Counted from the stretch's first letter, positions 17,951 to 27,636 are shown. The stretch: 64,000 bases of DNA from Yersinia hibernica (GCF_004124235.1 NZ_CP032487.1:3100001-3164000), one strand, 5' to 3'. A program made the numbers and translations. Notes: a model not told the origin generated them from the letters alone.

Positions 17951-19441
17951 ATGAGCCACTATTTTCTCGGCATTGATCTTGGCGGCACAGTCACCAAAGC
18001 CGGGGTTTACACCGCCACGGGCGGCGAGATTGCGGTGACAGAACAGGCTCTACCGGTGCTTAGCCCACAAGCCGGGTTTTGTGAGCGCAATATGGCGGAG
18101 TTGTGGGTGGCGACTTGCCAGGTTATCCGCCAAACACTGCGCGATGCACAAACCGTGGCTGGCATCTCGGCTGAAAATATTCACGGCGTCAGTTTCTCCG
18201 CTCACGGCAAAGGGCTGTATTTGGTGGATAAACAAGGCCAGCCGGTGCGCCATGGCATTGTTTCCTCCGATTCGCGGGCGCAAGCTTTAGTGAGCCACTG
18301 GCAACAAGCGGGCAAAGCTAATCAGGCTTATCAGCTCAGCCTGCAACAACTGTGGCCATCACACCCAGCAGCGCTGCTGCATTGGCTCAAGGAAAACGAG
18401 CCAGAAAACTATCAGCGCAGCGGTTATGTGCTAATGGCGCATGATTATATCCGCTACCGCCTAACGGGTGAGTTCACCACCGAAGAAACTAATATCTCTG
18501 GCAGCAATCTTTATAATCAATACAGCGGCAATTTTGACTCGCAATTGATGAAAATCTTTGCCATTGAAGAAGTTGCTGAGAAAACTGCGCCGATTATCGG
18601 CTCGGCGGATTTGGCCGGATATGTCAGCCAACAGGCGGCGCAAGATTGCGGCTTAAAAAGCGGGACGCCGGTATTTGGCGGCATGTTTGATGTGGTCGGT
18701 GCGGCATTAACCTCTGGCTTACATGACAGCCACCAGCTCAGTGCCGTGGCCGGAACTTGGTCAATCGCCACCCGGGTCTTCGCCGGGGTTCAGCCCTCCG
18801 ACTACCCTTATGTATGGGGGAAATATTGCATCCCCAACAGCTATTTCGTCCACGAAGGCAGCCCCACTTCCGCCAGTAATCTGGCCTGGTTTGTGAAGCA
18901 ATTTTTGCCAAATGTGCCAAACAGCTATCAGACGCTGAATCAATGGGCCGAATTAGGTTATGAAAAGTCAGAGGATATTCTGTTTTTCCCGTGGCTGTAT
19001 GGCTCCAATCACAGTGCCAATCTCAGCGGTGGCCTGTTAGGACTCAGTGGGCACCACACGATTCAAGATATTGTTTACGCGATTTATCAGGGAATTGTCT
19101 TTTCACATCTGTTGCATCAGGACAAAATTCTGGCGCTGGGGGATAACACTGACTGCATTCGCTTTACCGGTGGCCCAACGCATTCCGCCATCTGGATGCA
19201 AATGTTTTGTGATGCCAGTAACTTACCATTGGAAATTGTTGATATTCAGCAATCTGGCTGCCGGGCTGCGGCCCTGTGTGCCGCGGTAGGCAGCCACTAT
19301 TACTCTGGTTTTGCACAAGCTATCGCCGCCAGCCCACCGCCCATCACTCGCCTACTGCCCAATGCTGAAAAACATCAGATACTCCGCGCGCGTTTCGCCA
19401 AATTTAAGCGCATTGCCGAGGCCTTAAGTTCGGTGCTGTAG
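17951..19441 (+). CDS. lyxK: L-xylulose kinase-like FGGY carbohydrate kinase
   Basis: This 496-aa kinase resembles E. coli LyxK along its length (LyxK is 498 aa): IDLGGTVTKAGVY phosphate-1 loop, SFSAHGKGLYLVDKQGQPV, HPAALLHWLKENEPENY, MAHDYIRYRLTGE, TNISGSNLYN, the GGMFDVVGAAL metal/catalytic region and FTGGPTHSAIWMQMF. It phosphorylates L-xylulose to L-xylulose-5-P, feeding the epimerase encoded immediately upstream. The ATG at 17951 follows AAGGAG. No isomerase or polyol dehydrogenase is in the cluster, so the ketose itself, or an aldose isomerised elsewhere, is the probable import. Confidence 0.88.
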   Translation: MSHYFLGIDLGGTVTKAGVYTATGGEIAVTEQALPVLSPQAGFCERNMAELWVATCQVIRQTLRDAQTVAGISAENIHGVSFSAHGKGLYLVDKQGQPVRHGIVSSDSRAQALVSHWQQAGKANQAYQLSLQQLWPSHPAALLHWLKENEPENYQRSGYVLMAHDYIRYRLTGEFTTEETNISGSNLYNQYSGNFDSQLMKIFAIEEVAEKTAPIIGSADLAGYVSQQAAQDCGLKSGTPVFGGMFDVVGAALTSGLHDSHQLSAVAGTWSIATRVFAGVQPSDYPYVWGKYCIPNSYFVHEGSPTSASNLAWFVKQFLPNVPNSYQTLNQWAELGYEKSEDILFFPWLYGSNHSANLSGGLLGLSGHHTIQDIVYAIYQGIVFSHLLHQDKILALGDNTDCIRFTGGPTHSAIWMQMFCDASNLPLEIVDIQQSGCRAAALCAAVGSHYYSGFAQAIAASPPPITRLLPNAEKHQILRARFAKFKRIAEALSSVL

Positions 19442-19561
19442 CCGCACAATATTCAGAATTTCGCGGTAAAACTCCCCTAGATAGCAGAGCTATCTGCTGG
19501 CGGTCGGCCAGTGTCCCATCATCATGCTGCCAGAGCCATCGATAAGTACGGAAAATGAGAT

Positions 19562-19583
19562 CCACCCTTTATAAAGAGGGTGG
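19562..19583. other. Hairpin in the lyxK-fumarase gap
   Basis: A perfect 7-bp stem (CCACCCT / AGGGTGG, 8-nt loop) lies in the 299-bp gap 19442-19740 without a clear T-run. A second small hairpin (CCCC / GGGG around a T-rich loop) follows at about 19636. These could be a weak end for the kinase operon; I see no clear fumarase operator or FNR box in this gap. Confidence 0.35.
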
Positions 19584-19740
19584 AGCCGTCGCTTAGCGCT
19601 GACAATTTATAGTAAGATCATGACCAAAGTCATAGACCCCGTTTTTTGGGGCATTGCTAAAAATAGACCGGCTTAGTTCTGCTAATGATTGTTTCTGTTA
19701 TCGAACGCTTTCGCTAACTGATGTTGAATGTGAGAAAAAT

Positions 19741-21384
19741 ATGTCAAACAAACCGTTCCACTATCAGGATCCCTTCCCGCTCAAGGAAGACGATACTGAG
19801 TATTACCTTGTCAGTAATAATCATGTCTCGGTTGCACAGTTTGAAGGCCACGACATGCTCAAAGTCGAGCCAGAAGCCCTGACTCTCCTCGCCCAACATG
19901 CTTTCCACGACGCCTCATTTTTGCTCCGCCCCGCTCACCAAAAACAAGTTGCCGCGATTTTGGATGACCCACAAGCGAGCGAAAATGACCAATATGTTGC
20001 TCTGCAATTCCTGCGCAATTCAGAGATCTCGGCCAAAGGGATTTTACCGACCTGCCAGGATACCGGCACCGCCATTATCGTCGGGAAAAAAGGCCAACGT
20101 GTCTGGACTGGCGGTAATGATGCCCAAGCGCTTTCCCGTGGCGTGTATAACACTTTTATTGAAGATAACCTGCGCTACTCGCAAAACGCGGCGTTGGACA
20201 TGTACAAAGAAGTGAATACCGGCACCAACCTGCCCGCACAAATCGACCTGTACAGCACTGAGGGCGAGGATTACAAATTCCTGTTTGTCACCAAAGGCGG
20301 CGGCTCCGCGAATAAAACCTATCTGTATCAGGAAACCAAAGCGCTGTTGTCTCCGGGCAAGTTGAAAGACTATCTGGTTGAGAAAATGCGCAGCTTAGGA
20401 ACAGCGGCCTGCCCGCCATACCATATCGCCTTTGTTATCGGCGGCACCTCGGCTGAAAGCACCCTGAAAACCGTCAAGCTGGCTTCAACCAAATATTACG
20501 ATGGTTTGCCAACACAGGGGAATGAGCACGGCCAAGCATTCCGCGACATTCAACTGGAGCAAGAATTGCTGGCAGCCGCGCAGGATTTAGGTCTGGGCGC
20601 GCAATTTGGCGGCAAATACTTTGCTCATGATGTGCGGGTGGTGCGGCTGCCGCGCCATGGCGCATCCTGCCCGGTCGGCATGGGGGTATCTTGCTCCGCC
20701 GACCGCAATATCAAAGGCAAAATTAACCGCCAAGGTATCTGGCTGGAAAAACTGGAGCAAAATCCAGGCAAATATATTCCTGAGCATTTGCGCCACAGCA
20801 CTGAGGGCAAAGTGGTTAAAATCGACCTTAACCGCCCAATGCCGGAGATTCTAGCAGAGCTGTCGCAGTATCCGGTTTCGACCCGCTTATCATTAACCGG
20901 CACGATTATTGTTGGCCGTGATATTGCCCATGCCAAATTAAAAGAGCGGCTGGACAATGGCGAGGGTTTGCCGCAATACATTAAAGACCACCCCATCTAC
21001 TATGCAGGGCCGGCCAAAACCCCAGAAGGTTATGCTTCGGGTTCACTTGGCCCAACCACTGCCGGGCGCATGGACTCGTATGTCGACCTGCTGCAATCCC
21101 ATGGCGGCAGCATGATAATGCTAGCAAAAGGTAACCGCAGCCAACAAGTGACAGATGCCTGTCACAAGCACGGCGGCTTCTATTTAGGCAGCATCGGCGG
21201 CCCAGCCGCAGTTTTGGCGCAAAACAGCATTAAGAGTCTGGAATGTGTGGAATATCCTGAATTAGGGATGGAAGCCATCTGGAAAATTGAAGTGGAAGAC
21301 TTCCCGGCCTTTATCTTGGTGGATGATAAAGGTAATGATTTCTTCCAACAGATTCAGGCCTCGAAATGTAACCGCTGCGGTTAA
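19741..21384 (+). CDS. Class I (iron-sulfur) fumarate hydratase
   Basis: This 547-aa class I fumarase interconverts fumarate and malate. It aligns by eye with E. coli FumA/FumB from MSNKPFHYQ through [60 protein letters not shown] and the C-terminal [16 protein letters not shown]. The three [4Fe-4S] cysteines of the family fall in the CQDTG, CPVG and [12 protein letters not shown] regions. The frame runs upstream to 19654, but the ATG at 19741 matches the family start. FumA and FumB are too similar to separate here. If it serves anaerobic fumarate supply it would fit the dms genes nearby, but no FNR box is evident. Confidence 0.95.
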   Translation: MSNKPFHYQDPFPLKEDDTEYYLVSNNHVSVAQFEGHDMLKVEPEALTLLAQHAFHDASFLLRPAHQKQVAAILDDPQASENDQYVALQFLRNSEISAKGILPTCQDTGTAIIVGKKGQRVWTGGNDAQALSRGVYNTFIEDNLRYSQNAALDMYKEVNTGTNLPAQIDLYSTEGEDYKFLFVTKGGGSANKTYLYQETKALLSPGKLKDYLVEKMRSLGTAACPPYHIAFVIGGTSAESTLKTVKLASTKYYDGLPTQGNEHGQAFRDIQLEQELLAAAQDLGLGAQFGGKYFAHDVRVVRLPRHGASCPVGMGVSCSADRNIKGKINRQGIWLEKLEQNPGKYIPEHLRHSTEGKVVKIDLNRPMPEILAELSQYPVSTRLSLTGTIIVGRDIAHAKLKERLDNGEGLPQYIKDHPIYYAGPAKTPEGYASGSLGPTTAGRMDSYVDLLQSHGGSMIMLAKGNRSQQVTDACHKHGGFYLGSIGGPAAVLAQNSIKSLECVEYPELGMEAIWKIEVEDFPAFILVDDKGNDFFQQIQASKCNRCG

Positions 21385-21612
21385 CATCAAAAATCCAGCC
21401 TCGGTGGTGGCGCCGGGGTTGGATTCATGAAAGATAAAAAACTGACTAAAAAGCAGACAAGCATTGGAATAATTTTCAAGCACCCTACTGGTGCAATTTA
21501 TTAACCTGCACCGCCATACTTCGCCGGCTCCGCGACAACAATCCCCCAGCTTTATCATTACTCACCCGCAGTTAGCACTCACGGCCCTGGATGGGATTCA
21601 TGAGCCATTTTT

Positions 21613-21677
21613 GTGCAACACAAAGCCCTGATTTAGTGCAACAGTTTTCAATTTTACTATTTGATTTTTATTGAAAA
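21613..21677 (+). promoter_or_regulatory. Repeats upstream of the amide-operon promoter
   Basis: Two direct copies of GTGCAACA (21613-21620 and 21636-21643) are 23 bp apart, about two helical turns. A perfect 8-bp inverted repeat (TTTTCAAT 21645-21652 / ATTGAAAA 21670-21677) lies just before the -35. These look like transcription-factor sites for nitrogen or carbon control. No consensus sigma-54 promoter is seen. Confidence 0.35.
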
Positions 21678-21684
21678 TTCTTCG

Positions 21685-21714
21685 TTGACAACCACGCGAA
21701 ATGCTTTTTATAGT
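21685..21714 (+). promoter_or_regulatory. Sigma-70-type promoter of the amide operon
   Basis: A consensus -35 TTGACA (21685-21690) is 18 bp from TATAGT (21709-21714), predicting transcription from about 21721. That leaves a leader of roughly 140 nt before the binding-protein start at 21862, containing the terminator at 21771-21811. Confidence 0.6.
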
Positions 21715-21770
21715 GACCCTGACTTCTCCGCAAGAACGCCAACGTTGTCGGCTTGTGGTTATGGCAATAG

Positions 21771-21811
21771 AGCCCTCGCAATGTCATCTGACTTTGCCGG
21801 GCTTTTTTTTT
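21771..21811 (+). terminator. Leader terminator, probable target of AmiR-type antitermination
   Basis: A long hairpin (AGCCC closing against GGGCT, inner GCAATGTCA against TGACTTTGC with one mismatch) is followed by a nine-T run at 21803-21811, all inside the untranslated leader. An alternative small hairpin, GGC-AATAGA-GCC (21763-21774), uses part of the 5' terminator arm, so the two are mutually exclusive. ANTAR proteins such as AmiR act this way, and an ANTAR gene lies in the same cluster (28862-29500). The loop does not match the published A1/G4 hexaloop exactly. Confidence 0.65.
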
Positions 21812-21861
21812 GGCTTTTTTTCAGACCCACATTTTTTAACCAATGCCAGGGGTATTTACTT

Positions 21862-23124
21862 ATGTCTAGAATAAAATGGTCCAGAATAAAATGTCATCAC
21901 GCCGCACTCTCAATCGCGATGGCCGCAGCCTTTGCTGTGACCTACTCAGGAATGGCCACGGCGGCAGAAAAACCGGTAAAAATTGGTTTATTGGAAGATG
22001 CATCCGGTAACTTTGCCTTACCGGTTATCCCCAAAATTCATGCCACAGAACTGGCGGTAGAAGAAATTAATGCCAAAGGCGGCATACTCGGACGCCAAAT
22101 CGAATTGGTCAAATACGATACGCAATCCGATAACACCCGCTTTCAACAAATGGCGCGCCGCTTAATTAAAAATGACAAAGTGGATGTGATATTCGGGGCA
22201 TTCTCCAGTGCTTCGCGTGAAGCTATTCGCCCGATAATGGATCGCGAAAAACAGCTTTATTGGTATAACAATCAGTATGAAGGCGGAGTATGTGACTCCA
22301 ATGTTTTCGTCACCGGCGCAGTGCCAGAGCAGCAATTCTCAACTTTGATCCCGTGGATGATGGAGAAATACGGCAAAAAAGTTTACACCATTGCCGCTGA
22401 CTATAATTTTGGGCAAATCTCTGCCGAATGGGTGCGCAAAATTGTTGAAGAGAATGGCGGCACCATGGTCGGTGAAGAGTTTATCCCACTGAGTGTGTCG
22501 CAATTTGGCCAAACCATTCAAAACATTCAGAAAGCCAAACCTGACTTCGTGATGACCTTGCTGGTTGGGGCGAACCAATCCTCCTATTATGAGCAGCAAG
22601 CAGCGGCAAAACTGAATTTGCCGATGGGCAGTTCTGTTAATGTCGGCCAAGCTTATGAGCATAAACGTTTTAAAGCCCCAGCACTGAAAGACATGTATAT
22701 CACGGCTAACTACATTGAAGAGGTGGATAGCCCGGCCAGTAATGATTTCAAACAACGTTTCCACGCCAAATTCCCGGACGAGCCTTACATTAATCAGGAA
22801 GCCGCCAATGCCTACGACGCGGTTTACCTCTACAAAGCCGCAGTTGAGAAAGCGGGCAGCACTGAGATGGATGCCGTACGTAAGTCACTGGAAAGTGGCG
22901 ATATCTGTACTGACGGCCCATCAGGAAAAGTCTGTATCGATCCGAAAAGCCATCATTTAAGCCACACCATTTATCTGGCTCACGTCAAAGACGACCACTC
23001 CATTGAAATCCCTAAAGTCTGGGCGGACATCAAGCCGTATTGGTTAGGTGAAGCTGGCTGTAACTTGCCGGTGAAACCGGATAACAGCCAATACACCCCA
23101 TCATCTCCGCCGAAAAAAGCCTAA
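21862..23124 (+). CDS. Short-chain amide/urea ABC transporter substrate-binding protein (UrtA/FmdD-like)
   Basis: This 420-aa periplasmic protein of the Peripla_BP_5/6 type has a signal peptide (about residues 1-34, cleaved near ATAA). VKIGLLEDASGNFALPVIP, YDTQSDNTRFQQMARRLI, IFGAFSSASREAIRPIMDRE and YNNQYEGGVCDSN mark the urea/short-chain amide subfamily. The track frame is longer, but the ATG at 21862 with AGGGG upstream begins the signal sequence. No urease genes are in the window, and a formamidase and amide regulators are, so amides rather than urea are the likely ligand. It is homologous to the AmiC-like sensor at 27706. Confidence 0.88.
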   Translation: MSRIKWSRIKCHHAALSIAMAAAFAVTYSGMATAAEKPVKIGLLEDASGNFALPVIPKIHATELAVEEINAKGGILGRQIELVKYDTQSDNTRFQQMARRLIKNDKVDVIFGAFSSASREAIRPIMDREKQLYWYNNQYEGGVCDSNVFVTGAVPEQQFSTLIPWMMEKYGKKVYTIAADYNFGQISAEWVRKIVEENGGTMVGEEFIPLSVSQFGQTIQNIQKAKPDFVMTLLVGANQSSYYEQQAAAKLNLPMGSSVNVGQAYEHKRFKAPALKDMYITANYIEEVDSPASNDFKQRFHAKFPDEPYINQEAANAYDAVYLYKAAVEKAGSTEMDAVRKSLESGDICTDGPSGKVCIDPKSHHLSHTIYLAHVKDDHSIEIPKVWADIKPYWLGEAGCNLPVKPDNSQYTPSSPPKKA

Positions 23125-23139
23125 ATCTGGCTTCTTTGT

Positions 23140-23170
23140 AGGGAAGTGACCGTCAGTGGCGGGCTTCCCT
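23140..23170 (+). other. Intercistronic hairpin after the binding-protein gene
   Basis: A perfect 7-bp repeat (AGGGAAG / CTTCCCT, 17-nt loop) lies in the 97-bp gap before the first permease, without a T-run. It probably stabilises the 3' end of the highly expressed binding-protein message. Confidence 0.4.
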
Positions 23171-23221
23171 GTGTTCTCCATTTTCAATGGTGTCATTCAG
23201 GACACCGGGGATTGCCAAACG

Positions 23222-24091
23222 ATGTTAACGCTATCCTTTCTTTATTCGGTGATTTATCAGTTTGGCGATAACTTCGCCTATCTGGTGCTGGCAGCACTGG
23301 GGCTGGCGGTTATTTTTGGCATGATGGGCGTGATTAATCTGGCACATGGCGAATTCATTATGTGTGGGGCTTACGTCACCATTCTGATGAATAAAGCGGG
23401 CCTGCCGCTGCCCTTTGCCATGCTGGCCGGCACCTTGGCTGCGGCGTTCTTTGGCGGGGTAGTCGAGCGCCTGGTGGTGCGCCATCTCTATGGCCGATTG
23501 TATGACTCAGTGGTCGCAACCTGGGCTATCAGCCTGATTGTACAGCAAAGTATGCTGCTGATTGCCGGCCCCTCATTAGAGGGGTTGTCAACGCCGTTCG
23601 GCTCTTTCACCCTCGGTGAATACTCCTTTGCCACTTATCGCGCGTTGCTGCCCTTCTTCGCCATTGCCATCTTAATGGTGCTCTATTGGTTGTTTTTCCA
23701 CACCAATTACGGCGTCTGCGCCAGGGCCACCATCCAAAACGCCCGCATGGCCTCCTGCCTGGGGTTAGAAACGGGCCGTATTTATACACTGACATTCGCA
23801 CTGGGTGCGGGGCTGGCCGGGCTGGCGGGAGCAATTTATGCCCCAACACTGACCGCCGTTCCCACCATGGGCAGCAGCTTTATTGTGCAAGCCTTTGTTT
23901 CGGTTGTGGTTGGTGGCGCAAATGTGCTGGTTGGCACCATTCCTGCAGCGATTGCCTTAGGCGCGATACAGACCGGGCTGAATTCCTGGTATGGGCAACT
24001 GGCCGGGCAAATTGGTTTACTGGTCACCGCAGTGTTGGTTATCCGCTTATTACCCAACGGGGTTGGCAGCCTATTTACCCGTAACCGCTAG
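23222..24091 (+). CDS. Amide/urea ABC transporter permease (UrtB-like)
   Basis: This 289-aa branched-chain-amino-acid-type permease (LivH family) has about eight membrane helices. GMMGVINLAHGEFIMCGAYV near residue 35 and ALGAGLAGLAGAIYAPTL near 205 are family landmarks. The ATG at 23222 starts at the first hydrophobic segment; the longer frame from 23156 has no ribosome-binding site. It pairs with the next gene product to form the channel. Confidence 0.9.
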   Translation: MLTLSFLYSVIYQFGDNFAYLVLAALGLAVIFGMMGVINLAHGEFIMCGAYVTILMNKAGLPLPFAMLAGTLAAAFFGGVVERLVVRHLYGRLYDSVVATWAISLIVQQSMLLIAGPSLEGLSTPFGSFTLGEYSFATYRALLPFFAIAILMVLYWLFFHTNYGVCARATIQNARMASCLGLETGRIYTLTFALGAGLAGLAGAIYAPTLTAVPTMGSSFIVQAFVSVVVGGANVLVGTIPAAIALGAIQTGLNSWYGQLAGQIGLLVTAVLVIRLLPNGVGSLFTRNR

Positions 24092-24100
24092 GAGCTGAAT

Positions 24101-25159
24101 GTGACTACGAATTCTTTTCATTTATCGACGGCAAAGCACCGCTCGCCGTTCACTACTCGGCGGATGGCACTGCTTATTCTGGTGGGTGCACTGGCGCTGC
24201 CGTTAGTGGTTGATAGTGCCATGATAGGCGATTTCTCCTACTTCCTGCTGTGGACTTTCTGTGCCATCGGGCTGGCCGCAATGTGGGGGCATGGCGGTAT
24301 TTTATCTTTCGGCCAAACCGCGTTCTTTGGTCTTGCCGGTTATACCTACGGCGTGATGACGCTGAATTTTGGCGACGGTGTGCTCGCCACCTGGTCAGGC
24401 CTCGTCATGGCATTGTTGGTGGCCGCAGCCGTGGCCGCCGCTCTGGGCTATTTGATGTTTTACGGCGGGGTAACCGGCATTTTTATCGGCATTGTGACCC
24501 TGTCTTTCACTCTAGTCTTGGAAACCTTTATGTCACAAACTGCAGGCCCGCAGTGGGCTATCGGTAGCGCGCGACTGAATGGTTTTAATGGCATGTCAGG
24601 CATGCCGCCCCTCTCCCTGCCATGGTTTGACGGCGAGTTACTGACACTGGAGGGCAATGCATTCTATTACCTGATTATCTTGTTACTTGCCGGGGTCTAT
24701 TGGGGGGTGCGGCGGTTATTGCGCTCTAATTTTGGCCTGACGCTGGCCTCTATTCGTGAGAACCCGCGCCGGGCAGAAATGCTTGGGATTGATATTCGCC
24801 GCTACCAATTACTGGTGTTTGTGCTCGGTGGCGTGCTCTCCGGGCTATCCGGCGCGCTATATACCCTGTGGGGGTCTTACATTACGCCATCGTCCATGGG
24901 GCTGACTGCCGCAGCCATGCCGGTTATCTGGGTGGCAACCGCCGGGCGTAAGAATATTTTCGGCACGGTGGTCATCACCGCCCTGTTGGTGTGGTTATCC
25001 CAATGGTTGGCGATTTATGGCAGTGAATACGCCATGATTTTACTCGGTGCCATTCTGCTGTTTGTGGTGCTGGCCGCACCCAATGGCTTATTACCTTGGC
25101 TGGCCGAGAAAATCACCCGCTGGTCTGCCCCCCGCCTGAAAAAAGGGGAATCGCTATGA
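24101..25159 (+). CDS. Amide/urea ABC transporter permease (UrtC-like)
   Basis: This 352-aa LivM-family permease contains MWGHGGILSFGQTAFFGLAG near residue 65 and SIRENPRRAEMLGIDIRRYQ near 220, the EAA-type cytoplasmic loop. It begins with GTG at 24101, placed 6-7 nt after AGGAG; the ATG two bases earlier is out of frame and hits a stop at once. It overlaps the next ORF by 4 nt (ATGA). Confidence 0.9.
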   Translation: MTTNSFHLSTAKHRSPFTTRRMALLILVGALALPLVVDSAMIGDFSYFLLWTFCAIGLAAMWGHGGILSFGQTAFFGLAGYTYGVMTLNFGDGVLATWSGLVMALLVAAAVAAALGYLMFYGGVTGIFIGIVTLSFTLVLETFMSQTAGPQWAIGSARLNGFNGMSGMPPLSLPWFDGELLTLEGNAFYYLIILLLAGVYWGVRRLLRSNFGLTLASIRENPRRAEMLGIDIRRYQLLVFVLGGVLSGLSGALYTLWGSYITPSSMGLTAAAMPVIWVATAGRKNIFGTVVITALLVWLSQWLAIYGSEYAMILLGAILLFVVLAAPNGLLPWLAEKITRWSAPRLKKGESL

Positions 25160-25890
25160 ATCAGCTAGCACCAGAGTTGATCCTCGAAACCCGTGGCCTG
25201 AGTAAGCGCTTTGGTGGCATTCAGGTTATCAATCAAGTTGATTTACAAATACGTCGCGGTGAAGTGCGTTGTGTCATTGGCCCGAATGGCGCGGGGAAAA
25301 GCACTTTTTTCAAATTGCTGACCGGTGAACACATTCCCAGTGATGGGGATATTCGTTTCTTCAATCGCCGGCTGAATACCTTAGCCCCCTTCCAGCGCAT
25401 TCGAATGGGCATGAGCATTAAGTTCCAGATCCCCGGCATCTTCCCTGAACTGACGGTGGAACAACATTTGCAATTATCACTCAGCCATTTACGCCCTGAA
25501 GTTCGCGCGCAAGCAGTCAGTGTCGATGAGCTATTAGAGCGCTTTAAACTCACCACGGAATACCACCAGCTGGCCGGTAATTTGTCTCACGGTAAAAAAC
25601 AGTGGCTGGAAATTGCCATGGCGGTGTCACTCCAGCCAACTTTACTGATGCTCGATGAACCGGTGGCGGGCTTATCTATCGATGAAACCTATCTCACTGG
25701 CGAGTTGATTAAGCAGATGCAAAGTGACGGCCTGACACTGATGGTGGTGGAGCACGACATGACATTCGTGCGCCAGATTGCCTCGCAGGTCACCGTCCTC
25801 CATGGCGGGCAGGTTTTTGCTGACGGTAATGCAGCTGAAGTGCTGGCGCGCGAGGATGTGGCGGATATCTATTTGGGGAAAGCGGTATGA
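25156..25890 (+). CDS. Amide/urea ABC transporter ATP-binding protein (UrtD-like)
   Basis: This 244-aa ATPase of the LivG type has Walker A GPNGAGKST, the variant signature LSHGKKQWLEIAMAV and Walker B LLMLDEPVAGLS. The signature is a short-chain-amide/urea subfamily feature rather than the usual LSGGQ. The ATG at 25156 overlaps the upstream stop; the track frame starting at 25096 runs inside the permease gene and is not the true start. Confidence 0.9.
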   Translation: MNQLAPELILETRGLSKRFGGIQVINQVDLQIRRGEVRCVIGPNGAGKSTFFKLLTGEHIPSDGDIRFFNRRLNTLAPFQRIRMGMSIKFQIPGIFPELTVEQHLQLSLSHLRPEVRAQAVSVDELLERFKLTTEYHQLAGNLSHGKKQWLEIAMAVSLQPTLLMLDEPVAGLSIDETYLTGELIKQMQSDGLTLMVVEHDMTFVRQIASQVTVLHGGQVFADGNAAEVLAREDVADIYLGKAV

Positions 25891-26609
25891 ATAACGTGGT
25901 GTTACAAATAGAGGCGCTGACCGGCGGTTATGGCGGCGGACAAGTGCTCAATGGCGTCACCCTGCAACTGCATGCAGCCGAGGTCTTGGGCCTGATTGGC
26001 CGCAATGGGGTGGGGAAAACCACACTGATGCGCGCCTTAATGGGTGCCGTGCCCGCCAAACAGGGCCGCATTATTTTAGCTGATGACATTGATATCACCC
26101 AGGCCACACCGCAGCGCCGTGCTCGCCTGGGTATTGGCTATGTGCCGCAAGGGCGCGAAGTGTTCGCCGGTTTGACTGTAGCGGAGAATCTGCAAGTGGG
26201 AATGCAGTTTGTCCGTGAACACCGTGAGTTTGCTAAAGACCTGTTAGAGCGGGTGCTCGACTACTTCCCCATTTTGCGCCAAAGACTCAAACAAAAAGCC
26301 GGCACCATGAGTGGTGGCGAACAACAGCAATTGGCTATCGCCAGAGCATTGGTCGGCTCCCCCAAAGTCTTGCTGCTCGATGAGCCCTCCGAGGGGGTTC
26401 AGCCCTCTATCGTCAATATCATCGCCGACACATTAGTGCGAATTGCGCGCGAGCTACATGTGGCGGTGATTTTGGTCGAACAGGATATCGCGATGATCCA
26501 GCGGGCTGCACAACGTTGTGCGGTGATGGATAAAGGTCAAGTGGTAGAAACCCTGTCACAACAACAACTTTCTGATGATCTTTTAATGCGCCGTCATCTG
26601 GCTCTGTAA
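25887..26609 (+). CDS. Amide/urea ABC transporter ATP-binding protein (UrtE-like)
   Basis: This 240-aa LivF-type ATPase has Walker A GRNGVGKTT, signature MSGGEQQQLAIARAL and Walker B VLLLDEPSEGVQPSIV. The start overlaps the previous stop by 4 nt, so the transporter genes are coupled from permease C through both ATPases. The formamidase gene follows after 31 bp. Confidence 0.9.
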   Translation: MNNVVLQIEALTGGYGGGQVLNGVTLQLHAAEVLGLIGRNGVGKTTLMRALMGAVPAKQGRIILADDIDITQATPQRRARLGIGYVPQGREVFAGLTVAENLQVGMQFVREHREFAKDLLERVLDYFPILRQRLKQKAGTMSGGEQQQLAIARALVGSPKVLLLDEPSEGVQPSIVNIIADTLVRIARELHVAVILVEQDIAMIQRAAQRCAVMDKGQVVETLSQQQLSDDLLMRRHLAL

Positions 26610-26640
26610 CCAAATGCCCTTATTACGTGGAGAATTACTA

Positions 26641-27630
26641 ATGAAATGGCTAGAAGAATCAATCATGGTCAAACGCGGTGTCGGTGCGGGACGTAAACCG
26701 GTGACTCACCATTTGACGGAAGAAATGCAGAAAGAATTCCACTACACCATCGGCCCCTACTCGACGCCAGTGCTGACCATTGAGCCCGGTGACCGAGTCA
26801 TTGTGGATACGCGCGATGCCTTTGAAGGGGCGATTAACTCCGAGCAAGATATCCCAAGCCAACTGCTCAAAATGCCGTTTCTCAACCCACAAAATGGCCC
26901 AATCATGGTCAACGGAGCCGAGAAAGGGGATGTGATTGCGGTCTACATTGAATCCATGCTGCCACGTGGTGTTAATCCGCACGGTATCTGCGCCATGATC
27001 CCGCACTTTGGCGGGCTAACCGGCACAGATTTGACCGCCATGCTCAATGACCCGCTGCCAGAAAAAGTGCGCATGATTAAGCTCGACAGTGAAAAGGTCT
27101 ACTGGAGCGAGCGCCATACCCTGCCCTACAAGCCGCACATTGGCACCTTAAGTGTGTCACCGGAAATTGACTCCATCAATTCACTGACTCCGGATAATCA
27201 CGGCGGGAATATGGATGTGCCAGATATCGGGCCGGGCAGTATTACCTATCTGCCGGTGCGCGCCCCTGGTGGCCGTTTATTTATTGGCGACGCCCATGCT
27301 TGCCAAGGGGATGGAGAGATTTGCGGCACCGCGGTGGAGTTTGCCTCAATAACCACCATCAAAGTGGATTTGATTAAAAACTGGCAGCTCTCCTGGCCGC
27401 GCATGGAGAATGCCGAAACCATCATGAGTATCGGCAGCGCCCGCCCCTTAGAGGATGCCACCCGCATTGCTTATCGTGACCTAATTTACTGGTTAGTAGC
27501 CGATTTTGGCTTCGAGCAATGGGATGCTTACATGCTGCTCAGTCAATGCGGCAAAGTGCGGTTGGGTAACATGGTCGACCCTAAATACACCGTCGGCGCG
27601 ATGCTTAATAAAGCGCTATTGGCACCATAA
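26641..27630 (+). CDS. Acetamidase/formamidase family amidase
   Basis: This 329-aa cytoplasmic amidase of the FmdA/AmdA family hydrolyses formamide or acetamide to ammonia and the acid. Conserved stretches include HYTIGPYSTPVLTIEPGD, NPQNGPIMVNGAEKGD, DNHGGNMDVPDIGPGS and GDAHACQGDGEICGTAVE, the last holding the conserved acidic and Cys residues. The ATG at 26641 follows GTGGAG; a frame from 26614 exists but lacks a ribosome-binding site. It follows the transporter, giving uptake plus hydrolysis in one operon. A terminator stands directly downstream. Confidence 0.9.
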   Translation: MKWLEESIMVKRGVGAGRKPVTHHLTEEMQKEFHYTIGPYSTPVLTIEPGDRVIVDTRDAFEGAINSEQDIPSQLLKMPFLNPQNGPIMVNGAEKGDVIAVYIESMLPRGVNPHGICAMIPHFGGLTGTDLTAMLNDPLPEKVRMIKLDSEKVYWSERHTLPYKPHIGTLSVSPEIDSINSLTPDNHGGNMDVPDIGPGSITYLPVRAPGGRLFIGDAHACQGDGEICGTAVEFASITTIKVDLIKNWQLSWPRMENAETIMSIGSARPLEDATRIAYRDLIYWLVADFGFEQWDAYMLLSQCGKVRLGNMVDPKYTVGAMLNKALLAP

Positions 27631-27636
27631 TTCCTA

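Noticed and set aside
19442..19740. An FNR or ArcA site for the fumarase gene
   Set aside because: No TTGAT-N4-ATCAA-like sequence was found in the gap; only hairpins without clear function.
21613..21714. A sigma-54/NtrC-controlled promoter for the amide operon
   Set aside because: No TGGCAC-N5-TTGCA element is seen, whereas a consensus TTGACA with a TATAGT is present. The GTGCAACA repeats do not fit the NtrC dyad.
21862..26609. Naming the transporter genes urtABCDE (urea transport)
   Set aside because: The proteins are UrtABCDE-like, but no urease is present and formamidase plus amide regulators are, so amides are the more likely substrate; no symbols were given.
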